In this document: positions 26,667-34,219 of the stretch, piece by piece | Layout: each line of letters opens with the position of its first letter | Numbering within the stretch: the stretch's first letter is position 1 | From: Microbispora sp. H11081 | Lineage (GTDB): Bacteria > Actinomycetota > Actinomycetes > Streptosporangiales > Streptosporangiaceae | Length of the DNA stretch: 64,000 nt | Direction: 5' to 3' | Assembly: GCF_012999535.1 (NCBI RefSeq) | Contig: NZ_JABBWV010000010.1 | Location: forward strand, 124,001 to 188,000 | The notes under the pieces: generated by a model | What the model saw: only the letters and a program-made list of their open reading frames with translations | Database searches by the model: none | Told to the model about the DNA's origin: nothing | Made by a program: the position numbers and the translations under genes

Positions 26667-28514
26667 ATGACCCTCCGGTTCCGGCTGCTCGGCCCGGTCG
26701 AGGTCAGGAGGAACGACGCGCCGGTCCCGCTCGGCTCGCCCAAGCAGCGCGCCCTGCTGACCGCGCTGCTGCTCGAACCGAACCGGGTCGTGTCGATCGA
26801 CCGGCTGGTCGCGGCCATGTGGGACGAGGAGCCGCCCCGCTCGGCCGTCGCCAACGTCCGCACCTACGTCAACCGGCTGCGGCGGGCGCTCGGGGACGGT
26901 GACCGGCTGACGGCCCGGCCACCTGGCTACCTCCTCACCGTACGGGACGGTGAACTCGATGTGGCCGGGTTCGCCGACGCGCTGCGGCAGGGCAGGCAGG
27001 AGCTGTCGGCCGGGCGGCCCGAGGCGGCGCTGCGGCACCTGTCGGCGGCGCTCACCTGCTGGCGCGGCGCGCCGGCCGAGGACGTGCCGAGGACGGCGGC
27101 GCTCGGCCCGCGCCTCGACGCCCTCGCCGAGCAGCGCTGCCTGGCCCTGGAGGCGCGGGCCGAGGCCCGTCTCCTGCTGGGAGAGCACGCCGACGCGGTG
27201 CCGGAACTGCGCGAGACGGTCGCCGCCCATCCCACCAGGGAGCGGCTGTGGGGCGCCCTCATGCTCGCGTTGTACCGCACCGGGGACTCCGCGGCGGCGC
27301 TGGCCGCCTACGGGCGGGCGCGCGCGTTCCTCGCGGCGGAACTCGGCGTCGAACCCGGCCCGGAGCTGGCCGAGCTGCACCGGCGCGTACTCAACCGCGA
27401 CCCCGCGCTCGTGACCGCGGCCCTCGCCCGCGACCCGGCCCGCCCGGCGCCCGTACGCAAGACGGCGCCGGCCGCGGGTCCCGGATGCCTCGTGGGCCGG
27501 GACGCGGAGCTGAAGGAGCTCGTCGCCGCGATCACCGCCTCTCCCCTGCGGCCCGTCGCCGTGCACGGCCCCGCTGGAGTGGGGAAGTCGGCCCTGGCCC
27601 TGCATGCCGTCCGGGCGGCGGCGCCGGACTTCCCCGGCGGCGTGCTCCACGTCGACCTGCGCTCCCTTCCCAGGCCCGGCGCGTACGAGACGCTGGCGCG
27701 GTTGCTGACCCTGCTGGGAGTGCCGGGCGGCCGGATCGCTCCGGACCTCGACGACGCGGTGCTCCAGCTCAGGGCCGCCACGGACGCCGAGCGCGTGCTG
27801 GTCCTCCTCGACAACGCGACCGGCGAGGGGCAACTGCGTCCTGTCGTCGGCGCCTGCCCCGGCTGGCAGTTCGTGGTCACCAGCAGGACGGTACTCGCGG
27901 CGCTCGACGACGTCGTCCACGTGCCGCTCGATCCCCTCTCCGACGACGCGGCGTACGAACTGCTGTCCGGGCTCTGCGGCCGGGCCAGGGTCGACCCAGA
28001 ACAGGTGAGGAGAATCGCCGGGCTCTGCGACAACCTGCCTCTCGCGCTGCGGATAGCGGGCAAGCGGCTGGCCGTACGGCGGGAGTGGACGCTGGCGGCG
28101 TTCGCCGACATGCTGGCCGACGACGAGCACCGGCTCGACCTGCTGACCTGCGGCGACCTTTCCGTGCGGAGCGCACTCGACCTCGACTACCAGGCCCTGC
28201 TGCGGTGCGGGGGAACGGCGGGCGGCGGCGCGCTCGCCCTGTTCCAGCGCCTCGGCGAGCGCGGCCTGGCCGACTGCCGGTCGGCGCTCGCCGCGGAACT
28301 CCTCGGATGCGACCGGCGTACGGCGTGGGCCGCGCTCGGCGGGCTGGCCGATCTCCGCCTGATGAGGCCGGTGGCCCCCGACCACTACCGGATGAACGAC
28401 CTCACCCGCCTCTACGCCGCGGAAATCGCCAGGAAATCGCCACGGATCCGCCGAGACGAGCACGGACGCGGAGCGCCCCGCCCCAGCCCGAGGCGCTCCG
28501 CCCTGCCCTGCTAG
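26667..28514 (+). CDS. SARP/BTAD regulator with NB-ARC domain, candidate controller of the peptide cluster
   Basis: This 615-residue protein has an OmpR-like winged helix (1-90), a bacterial transcriptional activation domain (95-250, ending LGVEPGPELAELHRRVL) and an NB-ARC ATPase with Walker A GPAGVGKSALA (about 299-309) and VLVLLDNA. Unlike the 7451 SARP it has no long TPR tail. Start ATG 26667 follows GGGGAGG. Its stop is one nucleotide from the stop of the Cys-rich peptide gene on the other strand. SARPs bind 11-bp-spaced direct repeats, and such repeats occur ahead of the export operon. That it controls both peptide and operon is an inference. Confidence 0.92.
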   Translation: MTLRFRLLGPVEVRRNDAPVPLGSPKQRALLTALLLEPNRVVSIDRLVAAMWDEEPPRSAVANVRTYVNRLRRALGDGDRLTARPPGYLLTVRDGELDVAGFADALRQGRQELSAGRPEAALRHLSAALTCWRGAPAEDVPRTAALGPRLDALAEQRCLALEARAEARLLLGEHADAVPELRETVAAHPTRERLWGALMLALYRTGDSAAALAAYGRARAFLAAELGVEPGPELAELHRRVLNRDPALVTAALARDPARPAPVRKTAPAAGPGCLVGRDAELKELVAAITASPLRPVAVHGPAGVGKSALALHAVRAAAPDFPGGVLHVDLRSLPRPGAYETLARLLTLLGVPGGRIAPDLDDAVLQLRAATDAERVLVLLDNATGEGQLRPVVGACPGWQFVVTSRTVLAALDDVVHVPLDPLSDDAAYELLSGLCGRARVDPEQVRRIAGLCDNLPLALRIAGKRLAVRREWTLAAFADMLADDEHRLDLLTCGDLSVRSALDLDYQALLRCGGTAGGGALALFQRLGERGLADCRSALAAELLGCDRRTAWAALGGLADLRLMRPVAPDHYRMNDLTRLYAAEIARKSPRIRRDEHGRGAPRPSPRRSALPC

Positions 28515-28515
28515 G

Positions 28516-28692
28516 TCAGCAGGTGTACTGCCACGGGGTGCAGTAGCCGCTGGGGATGCCCGTCCCGGTGCAGCAGTAGCGGCGGACGCAGTTCCCCGAG
28601 TACTCGTACCAGCAGTTGACGGCCTCCGCGCGGGTGGCCGGGACCAGCCGGGCGACCATCCGGTCCGCCAGCCGCTGAATCGTCCGCGTCAT
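28516..28692 (-). CDS. Six-cysteine secreted peptide precursor (58 aa)
   Basis: A 58-codon gene with a strong AGGAGGA ribosome site 6 nt before ATG 28692. The first 24 residues look like a leader with basic and aliphatic residues (MTRTIQRLADRMVARL) and end AEA, an AxA-type signal peptidase site. The predicted 34-residue product has cysteines at 3, 11, 16, 17, 27 and 34, spaced C-x7-C-x4-CC-x9-C-x6-C, and is rich in Tyr and Trp. The C-C-CC-C-C framework matches inhibitor-cystine-knot peptides such as the conotoxin VI/VII framework, although no homology is claimed. The leader lacks a long hydrophobic core, so export probably uses the adjacent ABC transporter. No activity can be predicted with confidence; a bacteriocin or signalling peptide is plausible. 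Confidence 0.8.
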   Translation of the reverse strand: MTRTIQRLADRMVARLVPATRAEAVNCWYEYSGNCVRRYCCTGTGIPSGYCTPWQYTC

Positions 28693-28729
28693 CTGGTTCC
28701 TCCTAAGCGGGACTCTTCGACGTTCACCG

Positions 28730-28773
28730 ACCTTAGGAACCGCTTCGACGGCCGACGTACCAGTCCGATACAC
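28730..28773 (-). promoter_or_regulatory. Promoter of the Cys-rich peptide gene, shared architecture with the mauE promoter
   Basis: On the minus strand, GTGTATC (28773-28767) is followed 33 nt later by GTTCCTA (from 28740), with TAAGGT (28735-28730) as a possible -10. A start near 28723 would give a 5' leader of about 30 nt carrying the ribosome site. The operon promoter at 32251-32294 has GTGTAGC and GTTCCTA at exactly the same 33-nt distance. About 27 of 46 aligned bases agree, which points to one shared activator, most likely the adjacent SARP. Confidence 0.6.
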
Positions 28774-28799
28774 GTTCTCCTATATCGCGTTCGTCGGGC

Positions 28800-29246
28800 T
28801 CACGCGGTCAGCCGCCGGAGCACGACGCCGGTGACCCTGCTCTCGGGAAGCGGGCCCCACTGGCGGGAGTCGGTGCTCCGCGACGGGTTGTCCCCGAGGA
28901 CGAGCAGCCGCCCCGGCGGCACGCGCGCCTCCCCCAGCGCCTCGAAACCCGGGGGGACCGGGTCACCGGCCAGAGCCGCGGCCCGCTTGATCACCAGGTT
29001 GGCGCCGCCGTCGAGCACCACCCCCTCCCCCGGGCCCACACGGGCGATGACGACGACGTCCCCGCGCCGGACGCGCCGGCCGGCCCGCCCGGGGCGCAAC
29101 GTCCGTACGAGGACCCGGTCGCCGGGCCGCAGGCCGGGCTCCATGCTGTGCCCGTGCACCTCGACGACGCGGAGGGTCCGCCGGACCGCCGTCACGGCGA
29201 CGGCCGGGATCGCCGTCGCGAGGAGGACGAGCAGGACCGGCGTCAC
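28800..29246 (-). CDS. S26-family (type I) signal peptidase of the peptide cluster
   Basis: A 148-residue S26 peptidase. An N-terminal membrane segment (2-20) is followed by the catalytic HGHSMEPGLRPGD with Ser34, the general base Lys87 in LVIKR, and the box LVLGDNPSRSTDSRQWG. It is smaller than the housekeeping LepB enzymes. Its GTG start overlaps the ABC transporter stop by 4 nt. The AEA site at residue 24 of the peptide precursor is a fitting substrate, so it probably removes the leader outside the membrane. Confidence 0.9.
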   Translation of the reverse strand: MTPVLLVLLATAIPAVAVTAVRRTLRVVEVHGHSMEPGLRPGDRVLVRTLRPGRAGRRVRRGDVVVIARVGPGEGVVLDGGANLVIKRAAALAGDPVPPGFEALGEARVPPGRLLVLGDNPSRSTDSRQWGPLPESRVTGVVLRRLTA

Positions 29247-31117
29247 CGTGCCTCCGAGAGCCGGTCGCGCTCGTCCAGGTCCTCCCGCTGCCGGTATCCC
29301 TCCGCCTGCAGGGCGAACAGGTGGGCGTAGATCCCGCCACGCGCCAGCAGCGCGGCGTGCGTGCCCTGCTCGGCGACCTGCCCGCCGTCGAGGACGACGA
29401 TGTGGTCCGCGTCGCGTACGGCGCCGAGCCGGTGGCTGATCAGCACGCTGGTGCGCCCGCGGCGGTGCTCCCTCAGGCCCTGGTGGATCTCGTGCTCCGC
29501 CTCGGCGTCGAGGCCCGAGCTCGGCTCGTCCAGGATCAGCAGGTCCCGCTCACCCCGCAGGTAGGCGCGAGCGAGGGCGAGCCGCTGCCACTGCCCGCCC
29601 GACAGGTGGACGCCCGTCCCTGCGCAGTCGTCCTCCGCGCTGTTCTGGGGCTCGGCGAAGACCCGCGACAGCATGGTGTCGTACCCCCTGGGCAGACCGC
29701 TCACCGTGCCGTGCGCGCCCGCCCGCCGCGCCGCCGCCTCGATCCTGCCCCGGTCGTCCAACGCGGCCAGATCGCCCAGGCCGATGTTCTCGGCCGCGGT
29801 CATGTCGTACTCCATGTAGTCCTGGAACACCGCCCCGATCCGGGAGCGCAGCTCTGCCGGGTCCATCTCCCTGAGGTCGACCCCGTCCCAGAGGATCGAG
29901 CCGCGTACGGGGTCGTACATGCGGCACAGGAGCTTGACCACGGTGCTCTTGCCCGCGCCGTTCCTGCCGACGAACGCCACCGCCGCGCCGTACGGGATGG
30001 TCAGGCTCACCCCGCGCAGGGCCCAGGGGTGGCCGGGCGAGTAGCGGAACCAGACGTCCCGCAGCTCGATCCCCCGGCGCAGCGGGCCGGCCCGCCGTGG
30101 CCGGGCAGGGACCGGCAGATCCGGCCCGGCGTCCAGGACGGCGAGATAGTGGCCGAACAGCAGCACCTGCTGGTGCGCGGTGACGAGTTCGACGACGAGA
30201 CCGCTCACCGCCGCCTGGACTCCGGCGACGGCGGCGACGAACAGGGCCACGTCTCCGACGCTGCCCGTGCCGTTCGCGACGGAGACGAGTACCCACACCA
30301 GGCCGCCACCGGCGGCCAGCGCCGCCGTGGTCCCTGTGATGGCCTGGACGCCGAGCTCGCGCCGGTCGGTGCGGCTCCGTTCGGCGTTCGCGGCCCGCCG
30401 CTGGGCGTTCATGAGCCCGCGCAGGTGCGCTCCGGTGCCGAAGAGCCTCAGCTCCTTGGCCGCCCGCACGTTGACGAGGAGCTCCCCGAAGAAGAACTCA
30501 CGGCGCTCGACCGGGCCGATGCCCCACAGCATCGCGGCCCGCCGCCGCGACAGCCACAGCTCCGCGGCCAGCGAAGGTGCCGCCGCGCCGACCACGAGGA
30601 CGGCCATCCACGGATTGATCGTCACAAGGGAGACGAGGAACCCGGCGCCGGTCAGCACCGTCCTGGCGCCGCCCAGGGCGGCGGAGACCACCATGCCCGG
30701 CGTCGCCCCGCCGTACTGCTGCGCCATCCGGATCCGGTCCAGGAACGCGGGGTCCTCGAACCTGGCGAGACCGACGAACCGCTCGGTGGCCAGGAAGAGA
30801 CGGTCCTGCGCGACGAGGCCGACCCTGCGCCCGCTCTCGTCCCTGACGTACTGGACGACCTGCGGCCCGAGCGCCGTCAGCACCCCGCACCCGGCGAGCG
30901 CCGCGCCCAGAACCGCCGTCGCGCCGGCCTCGGGCCGTCCGCCGCCGACCTCGTCGAGCACCAGCTTGGTGCACCAGGCGATCGTCACCGGCAGGGCGGC
31001 CATGAGCACGCTGAGGAACGCGAAGGCGATCGTCAGGGCCCTGCTCGCCCGCCAGGCCAGGCCGAGAGCGGTGACCACCGCCCGCGCGCCGGCCGGGACC
31101 CTCGGCCGCGCCGTCAC
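29243..31117 (-). CDS. ABC transporter, permease-ATPase fusion, of the peptide cluster
   Basis: This 624-residue half-transporter has a six-helix membrane domain (about residues 10-330) and a C-terminal ATPase with Walker A FVGRNGAGKST, a signature HLSGGQWQRLALARA, Walker B LLILDEPSSGLD, and a Q-loop FQDYMEYD. There is no N-terminal C39 peptidase domain, so leader removal must be separate, consistent with the S26 gene. Its GTG start overlaps the TlpA stop by 4 nt. The likely cargo is the Cys-rich peptide. Confidence 0.92.
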   Translation of the reverse strand: MTARPRVPAGARAVVTALGLAWRASRALTIAFAFLSVLMAALPVTIAWCTKLVLDEVGGGRPEAGATAVLGAALAGCGVLTALGPQVVQYVRDESGRRVGLVAQDRLFLATERFVGLARFEDPAFLDRIRMAQQYGGATPGMVVSAALGGARTVLTGAGFLVSLVTINPWMAVLVVGAAAPSLAAELWLSRRRAAMLWGIGPVERREFFFGELLVNVRAAKELRLFGTGAHLRGLMNAQRRAANAERSRTDRRELGVQAITGTTAALAAGGGLVWVLVSVANGTGSVGDVALFVAAVAGVQAAVSGLVVELVTAHQQVLLFGHYLAVLDAGPDLPVPARPRRAGPLRRGIELRDVWFRYSPGHPWALRGVSLTIPYGAAVAFVGRNGAGKSTVVKLLCRMYDPVRGSILWDGVDLREMDPAELRSRIGAVFQDYMEYDMTAAENIGLGDLAALDDRGRIEAAARRAGAHGTVSGLPRGYDTMLSRVFAEPQNSAEDDCAGTGVHLSGGQWQRLALARAYLRGERDLLILDEPSSGLDAEAEHEIHQGLREHRRGRTSVLISHRLGAVRDADHIVVLDGGQVAEQGTHAALLARGGIYAHLFALQAEGYRQREDLDERDRLSEAR

Positions 31118-31656
31118 GCGTGCACGGGGATCTTGTCGAGGTCCTCCGGCGTGGCCCCGCTGGCGAGGACCCGCCCGTCCGCGGCGACCACGGCGAAGGA
31201 CGGGAAGCCCTTCACCCGCAACGCCTCCGTCAGGCCGGTGCCGTAGTCCTCGATCACCACCAGGGCGACCGGCTCCAGCGTCCGCCGCTGGCCGGCCACC
31301 TCGTCCTCCGTACCGACCAGCACGGCGAGCACGTTGCCGCGTCCGCCGGGGAAGGTGCGTGCGCGCTCGGCGAACTGCGGCAGGCGGTCGTGGCAGGCGG
31401 GGCAGTCGGGCGAGAAGACGCCGACGAGGACCGGCTCGGTCAGCGTCCCGTCGGAGACGTGGACGCCGTCGGTGCTCACCGCCGAGAAGCCGCCGATCGT
31501 CGCCCCTGGCGGGAGCACGATCGGCGGGGACGTCACCGGTCGCGCCGCCAGGATCTCCTGGTGCTCCCGCAACCGCCGGATCACCCCGACCGTCAGCACC
31601 AGGTCGACCAGGCACAGGACGCCGACGCCCAGCACGAGAGCTGTCAGGAACGGCAT
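31114..31656 (-). CDS. TlpA/MauD-like thioredoxin-fold protein of the peptide cluster
   Basis: A 180-residue protein with one N-terminal membrane helix (1-25) and an extracytoplasmic thioredoxin fold with the redox motif SPDC85-PAC88. GGAGG lies 9 nt before ATG 31656. In methylamine utilisation, MauD and MauE act together to form disulfides in the small subunit. The pairing with the MauE-like gene 15 nt upstream suggests a disulfide-forming couple here, probably acting on the six-Cys peptide. This is an inference from gene pairing. Confidence 0.9.
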   Translation of the reverse strand: MPFLTALVLGVGVLCLVDLVLTVGVIRRLREHQEILAARPVTSPPIVLPPGATIGGFSAVSTDGVHVSDGTLTEPVLVGVFSPDCPACHDRLPQFAERARTFPGGRGNVLAVLVGTEDEVAGQRRTLEPVALVVIEDYGTGLTEALRVKGFPSFAVVAADGRVLASGATPEDLDKIPVHA

Positions 31657-31671
31657 GAGGGACCACCTCCG

Positions 31672-32223
31672 TCAGGGTGTACGGGTGAACAGACCGGTGA
31701 TCTCACCGCTCGCGGCCAGCAGGACCGCCGTGGCTCCGGCCGCGAGCGCGACCGCGGCGAGCCCTGCCGGTCCGATGCCCGTCGGCCCGAGACCCGTCGG
31801 CCCGAGACCCGCGAGGACCGCTCCGGCCGCCGTCGCCACGACGAGCACGGCGTTGCGGGCGAGATGAGCAGGGCCCACCGGTGCGGCGGACGCGCCGAAG
31901 CAGCGGCAGGGGACCGGCCGGCCGCGCCGCAGCGCGGCGACGATGGCCGCGGTGAAGGCCGCGAGCAGCCCGAGCGCGACGCAGAAGCCGGCGAGCACCG
32001 TGGGCCCCCAGGCCAGCAGCGGCGCCACGGCGACCTCGGCCGCGACGACGAGCGCCGCGATCGGCTGGGCCCGCCGCGCCGGCAGGCGCGCGAGTGCGCG
32101 AGTGGCCGCCGTGAACTCCTCGTACGCCGCCCGCCCGCGCAGCTTGCCCACGGCGGACATGAGGAAGACGATCCCCGTGAGCAGCCGGCAGAAGGCGTAG
32201 AGATAGGCCACGGGCGTCCTCAT
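31672..32223 (-). CDS. MauE/DoxX-like redox-associated membrane protein
   Basis: A 183-residue protein with four membrane helices. It begins YLYAFCRLLTGIVFLMSAVGKL, with Cys12, and carries the conserved PVPC106-R-C108-FG at the end of helix 3. MauE-type proteins are thought to recycle thioredoxin-like partners by passing electrons to quinones. It is the first gene of the operon and is preceded by a promoter with 11-bp-spaced repeats. No strong ribosome site is seen; a GGGG lies just before ATG 32223. Confidence 0.87.
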   Translation of the reverse strand: MRTPVAYLYAFCRLLTGIVFLMSAVGKLRGRAAYEEFTAATRALARLPARRAQPIAALVVAAEVAVAPLLAWGPTVLAGFCVALGLLAAFTAAIVAALRRGRPVPCRCFGASAAPVGPAHLARNAVLVVATAAGAVLAGLGPTGLGPTGIGPAGLAAVALAAGATAVLLAASGEITGLFTRTP

Positions 32224-32250
32224 CCCCGGTCGGGCGGGCGGTCGCCCTCC

Positions 32251-32294
32251 ACGCTAGGAACCACCGCGGGACACCGGGTACACGACGGCTACAC
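32251..32294 (-). promoter_or_regulatory. SARP-box-like direct repeats and promoter of the mauE-tlpA-ABC-sip operon
   Basis: On the minus strand the heptamers GTGTAGC, GTGTACC and GTCCCGC start at exact 11-nt steps (32294, 32283, 32272). The last is 9 nt before TAGCGT (32256-32251), a possible -10, and transcription would start near 32244, 21 nt before the mauE start. Eleven-nt periodic heptamers just upstream of the -10 are the known SARP operator layout. A 12-bp palindrome ACAGCGCGCTGT overlaps the upstream edge. The first two heptamers match in six of seven bases; the third is weak. Confidence 0.6.
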
Positions 32295-32392
32295 AGCGCG
32301 CTGTATCCGCCGCGCGGACCGCTGTGCGTGTTTCCCACGTGCTTGTTCCCCGCGTGCTTGTTCCCGGGCCTTGCGGCCGGGCGGAGAGGTGG

Positions 32393-32671
32393 TCAGGCCG
32401 TCCAGTCCAGGAACGCCTCACCGGCCGAGACGCCGCCCAGCCACACGCCGACGCCGACGAACGGCACCGCCAGGCCCCAGGCGGAGCGCCTGCGCACGGC
32501 CCATATGGCCACGCCGGCCAGCCCCGCCCACACCACGAGAAGGACGACGATCGCCCAGAGCGGGGCGACCAGGCCGCTCGCCAGGTAGAACGGCAACGTG
32601 CACAGCTGACCGGCGAGTCCCAACCAGCTGACCACCCTGGACACCACCGCCGCCTCCGAACGCGTTCGCAT
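32393..32671 (-). CDS. Small membrane protein of unknown function
   Basis: A 92-residue protein with three hydrophobic segments (SWLGLAGQLCTLPFYLAS, PLWAIVVLLVVWAGLAG, WGLAVPFVGVGVWLGG). No family recognised. It lies beyond the mauE promoter on the same strand, 169 nt upstream of it, and is divergent from the PBP-like gene. It may or may not belong to the peptide cluster. Confidence 0.6.
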   Translation of the reverse strand: MRTRSEAAVVSRVVSWLGLAGQLCTLPFYLASGLVAPLWAIVVLLVVWAGLAGVAIWAVRRRSAWGLAVPFVGVGVWLGGVSAGEAFLDWTA

Positions 32672-32774
32672 TTCCGCTCACCGTACCGATCTGAGTCGCA
32701 CCGAGGTAGAGCGATTCCGGCCGATCCCGGGATGCTCTAGAAGTCGAGTGAGGCGCGCGCACCGGAGGGCGACG

Positions 32775-34112
32775 ATGAAGGCATTCCTGGGCTTCCTGGC
32801 CGTCGCCGGGGTCGGTGCGGTGATCGCGGTTCTCCTGCTGTTGCGGAACGCGCCGGGCGGCGGTGCGGACCGGGCACTCGTGGCCTCGGCCCCCACGACC
32901 ACGGCCTCCGCCTCCCCCGTGGCAGGGAAGAACGTGCTGCTGGATGCCGAGGGCGCCGTCATCGAGGAGTTCTCCGGTGACTGCACCGGCAGCGGACATC
33001 CCTACCTCTGCCGGTATGTCGGAGAGCGGCTTCGCGCCGAGGATCCGCAGTTGCTCTCTCGTGGCGGCCTCACGATCCGGACGACGATCGACCGGCGGGT
33101 CCAGCGAGCTGCGCAGCGGGCCGTCGACGCTTACGTCCACCGCGACGACCCGCAGCTCGCCACACAGGTCGTGATCGTCCCAGGCGAAGGGGCCGTCAAG
33201 GCCATGGTCACCAGCCGTGCTCCCGCCACCGGTCCGGGCTTCTATCAGGGGACGACGGCGATGCCCTACGCCCTGGCCGCCGCGCTCGCCGCCGGTCTGC
33301 GGTACGACGACGGCTTCGCCGTCTCGGACGAATACCGCGCCCGGAGCTACTCGACGTTCAAGACCTGCGCGAACCAGGCCGTCGGGGATCCGGCCGTCAG
33401 CATCTACAACCGGAAGAAGGGCGGTGCCCGGTTCGTCACCCTGCGATCGGGCACCCTGAACGCGATCAACACCTTCTACATGCGGTTACAGCAGAAGGTG
33501 GGCCTGTGCGAGACCGTCGAAACGGCCCGGCGGCTCGGGCTCAGGAGCGTGGACGGAAAGCCGCTTCCTGAGATGGAGACGTTCGCACTGGGCCCCATCG
33601 AGGCCGACCCCGTCTCGGTGGCCAACTCCTACGCGAGCCTCGCCGCCCGCGGTCGCTTCTGCGAGCCGAGGGTGATCACGGAGATCCGCGACGGTTCAGG
33701 CGCCGTACGCGGCTTTCCTGCGCACTGTACGCAGGTCCTGGACGCGGCGGTCGCCGACGCGGTCACGGGAGTGCTGACGGACGTCCTGGCGAACAGCACG
33801 CTCGAAGGCATCGGCCGCGAGGCGGCGGGCATGCCCGGCGACGGCGACATCTTCCGCACCGCCTGGTACGCCGGTTACACGCCCGACCTGGCCTCCGTGG
33901 TCAGTCTCGGTGACCCTCGCGGCCCGAACCGGCACCCGCTGATCGACGTCACCATCGGCGGCCGCCGCTATTCGCACGTGGACGGCACGTCGGTTCCCGG
34001 TCTGATCTGGAAGAAGGCCATGACCGACGCGCTCCGGGGGACGCGGGAGACCCGCTTCACCCGGCCGGACGCCGAGCGCTTCGGCGGCTGCCACGACGCC
34101 TGCCCGCCCTGA
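32775..34112 (+). CDS. Catalytically dead penicillin-binding-protein transpeptidase homologue
   Basis: A 445-residue protein with an N-terminal membrane anchor (3-24) and a transpeptidase fold (LTIRTTIDRRVQRAAQRAV, ADPVSVANSYASLAARGRFC, AWYAGYTPDLASVVSLGDP). All three active-site motifs are lost: SxxK is T160-T-A-M163, SxN is A230-I-N232, and KTG is M353-P-G355. GGAGG six nt before ATG 32775 decides the start over GTG 32748. The reading frame is intact and codon use is normal, so it is a pseudoenzyme, not a decayed gene. It may bind peptidoglycan precursors or act as a scaffold. Confidence 0.85.
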   Translation: MKAFLGFLAVAGVGAVIAVLLLLRNAPGGGADRALVASAPTTTASASPVAGKNVLLDAEGAVIEEFSGDCTGSGHPYLCRYVGERLRAEDPQLLSRGGLTIRTTIDRRVQRAAQRAVDAYVHRDDPQLATQVVIVPGEGAVKAMVTSRAPATGPGFYQGTTAMPYALAAALAAGLRYDDGFAVSDEYRARSYSTFKTCANQAVGDPAVSIYNRKKGGARFVTLRSGTLNAINTFYMRLQQKVGLCETVETARRLGLRSVDGKPLPEMETFALGPIEADPVSVANSYASLAARGRFCEPRVITEIRDGSGAVRGFPAHCTQVLDAAVADAVTGVLTDVLANSTLEGIGREAAGMPGDGDIFRTAWYAGYTPDLASVVSLGDPRGPNRHPLIDVTIGGRRYSHVDGTSVPGLIWKKAMTDALRGTRETRFTRPDAERFGGCHDACPP

Positions 34113-34219
34113 GCGCCGCTGGACCTGGTGTCGAACTCGATGCCGCCTGACGGCTCATCACGACTTGTCGATGCGACCGGCGGGGGGCCTTCGAGACGAC
34201 GGTGAGCATGCGTCGGCCC

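Noticed and set aside
32293-32304. ACAGCGCGCTGT as an independent operator
   Set aside because: It overlaps the edge of the 11-nt repeat promoter and has no counterpart at the peptide promoter.
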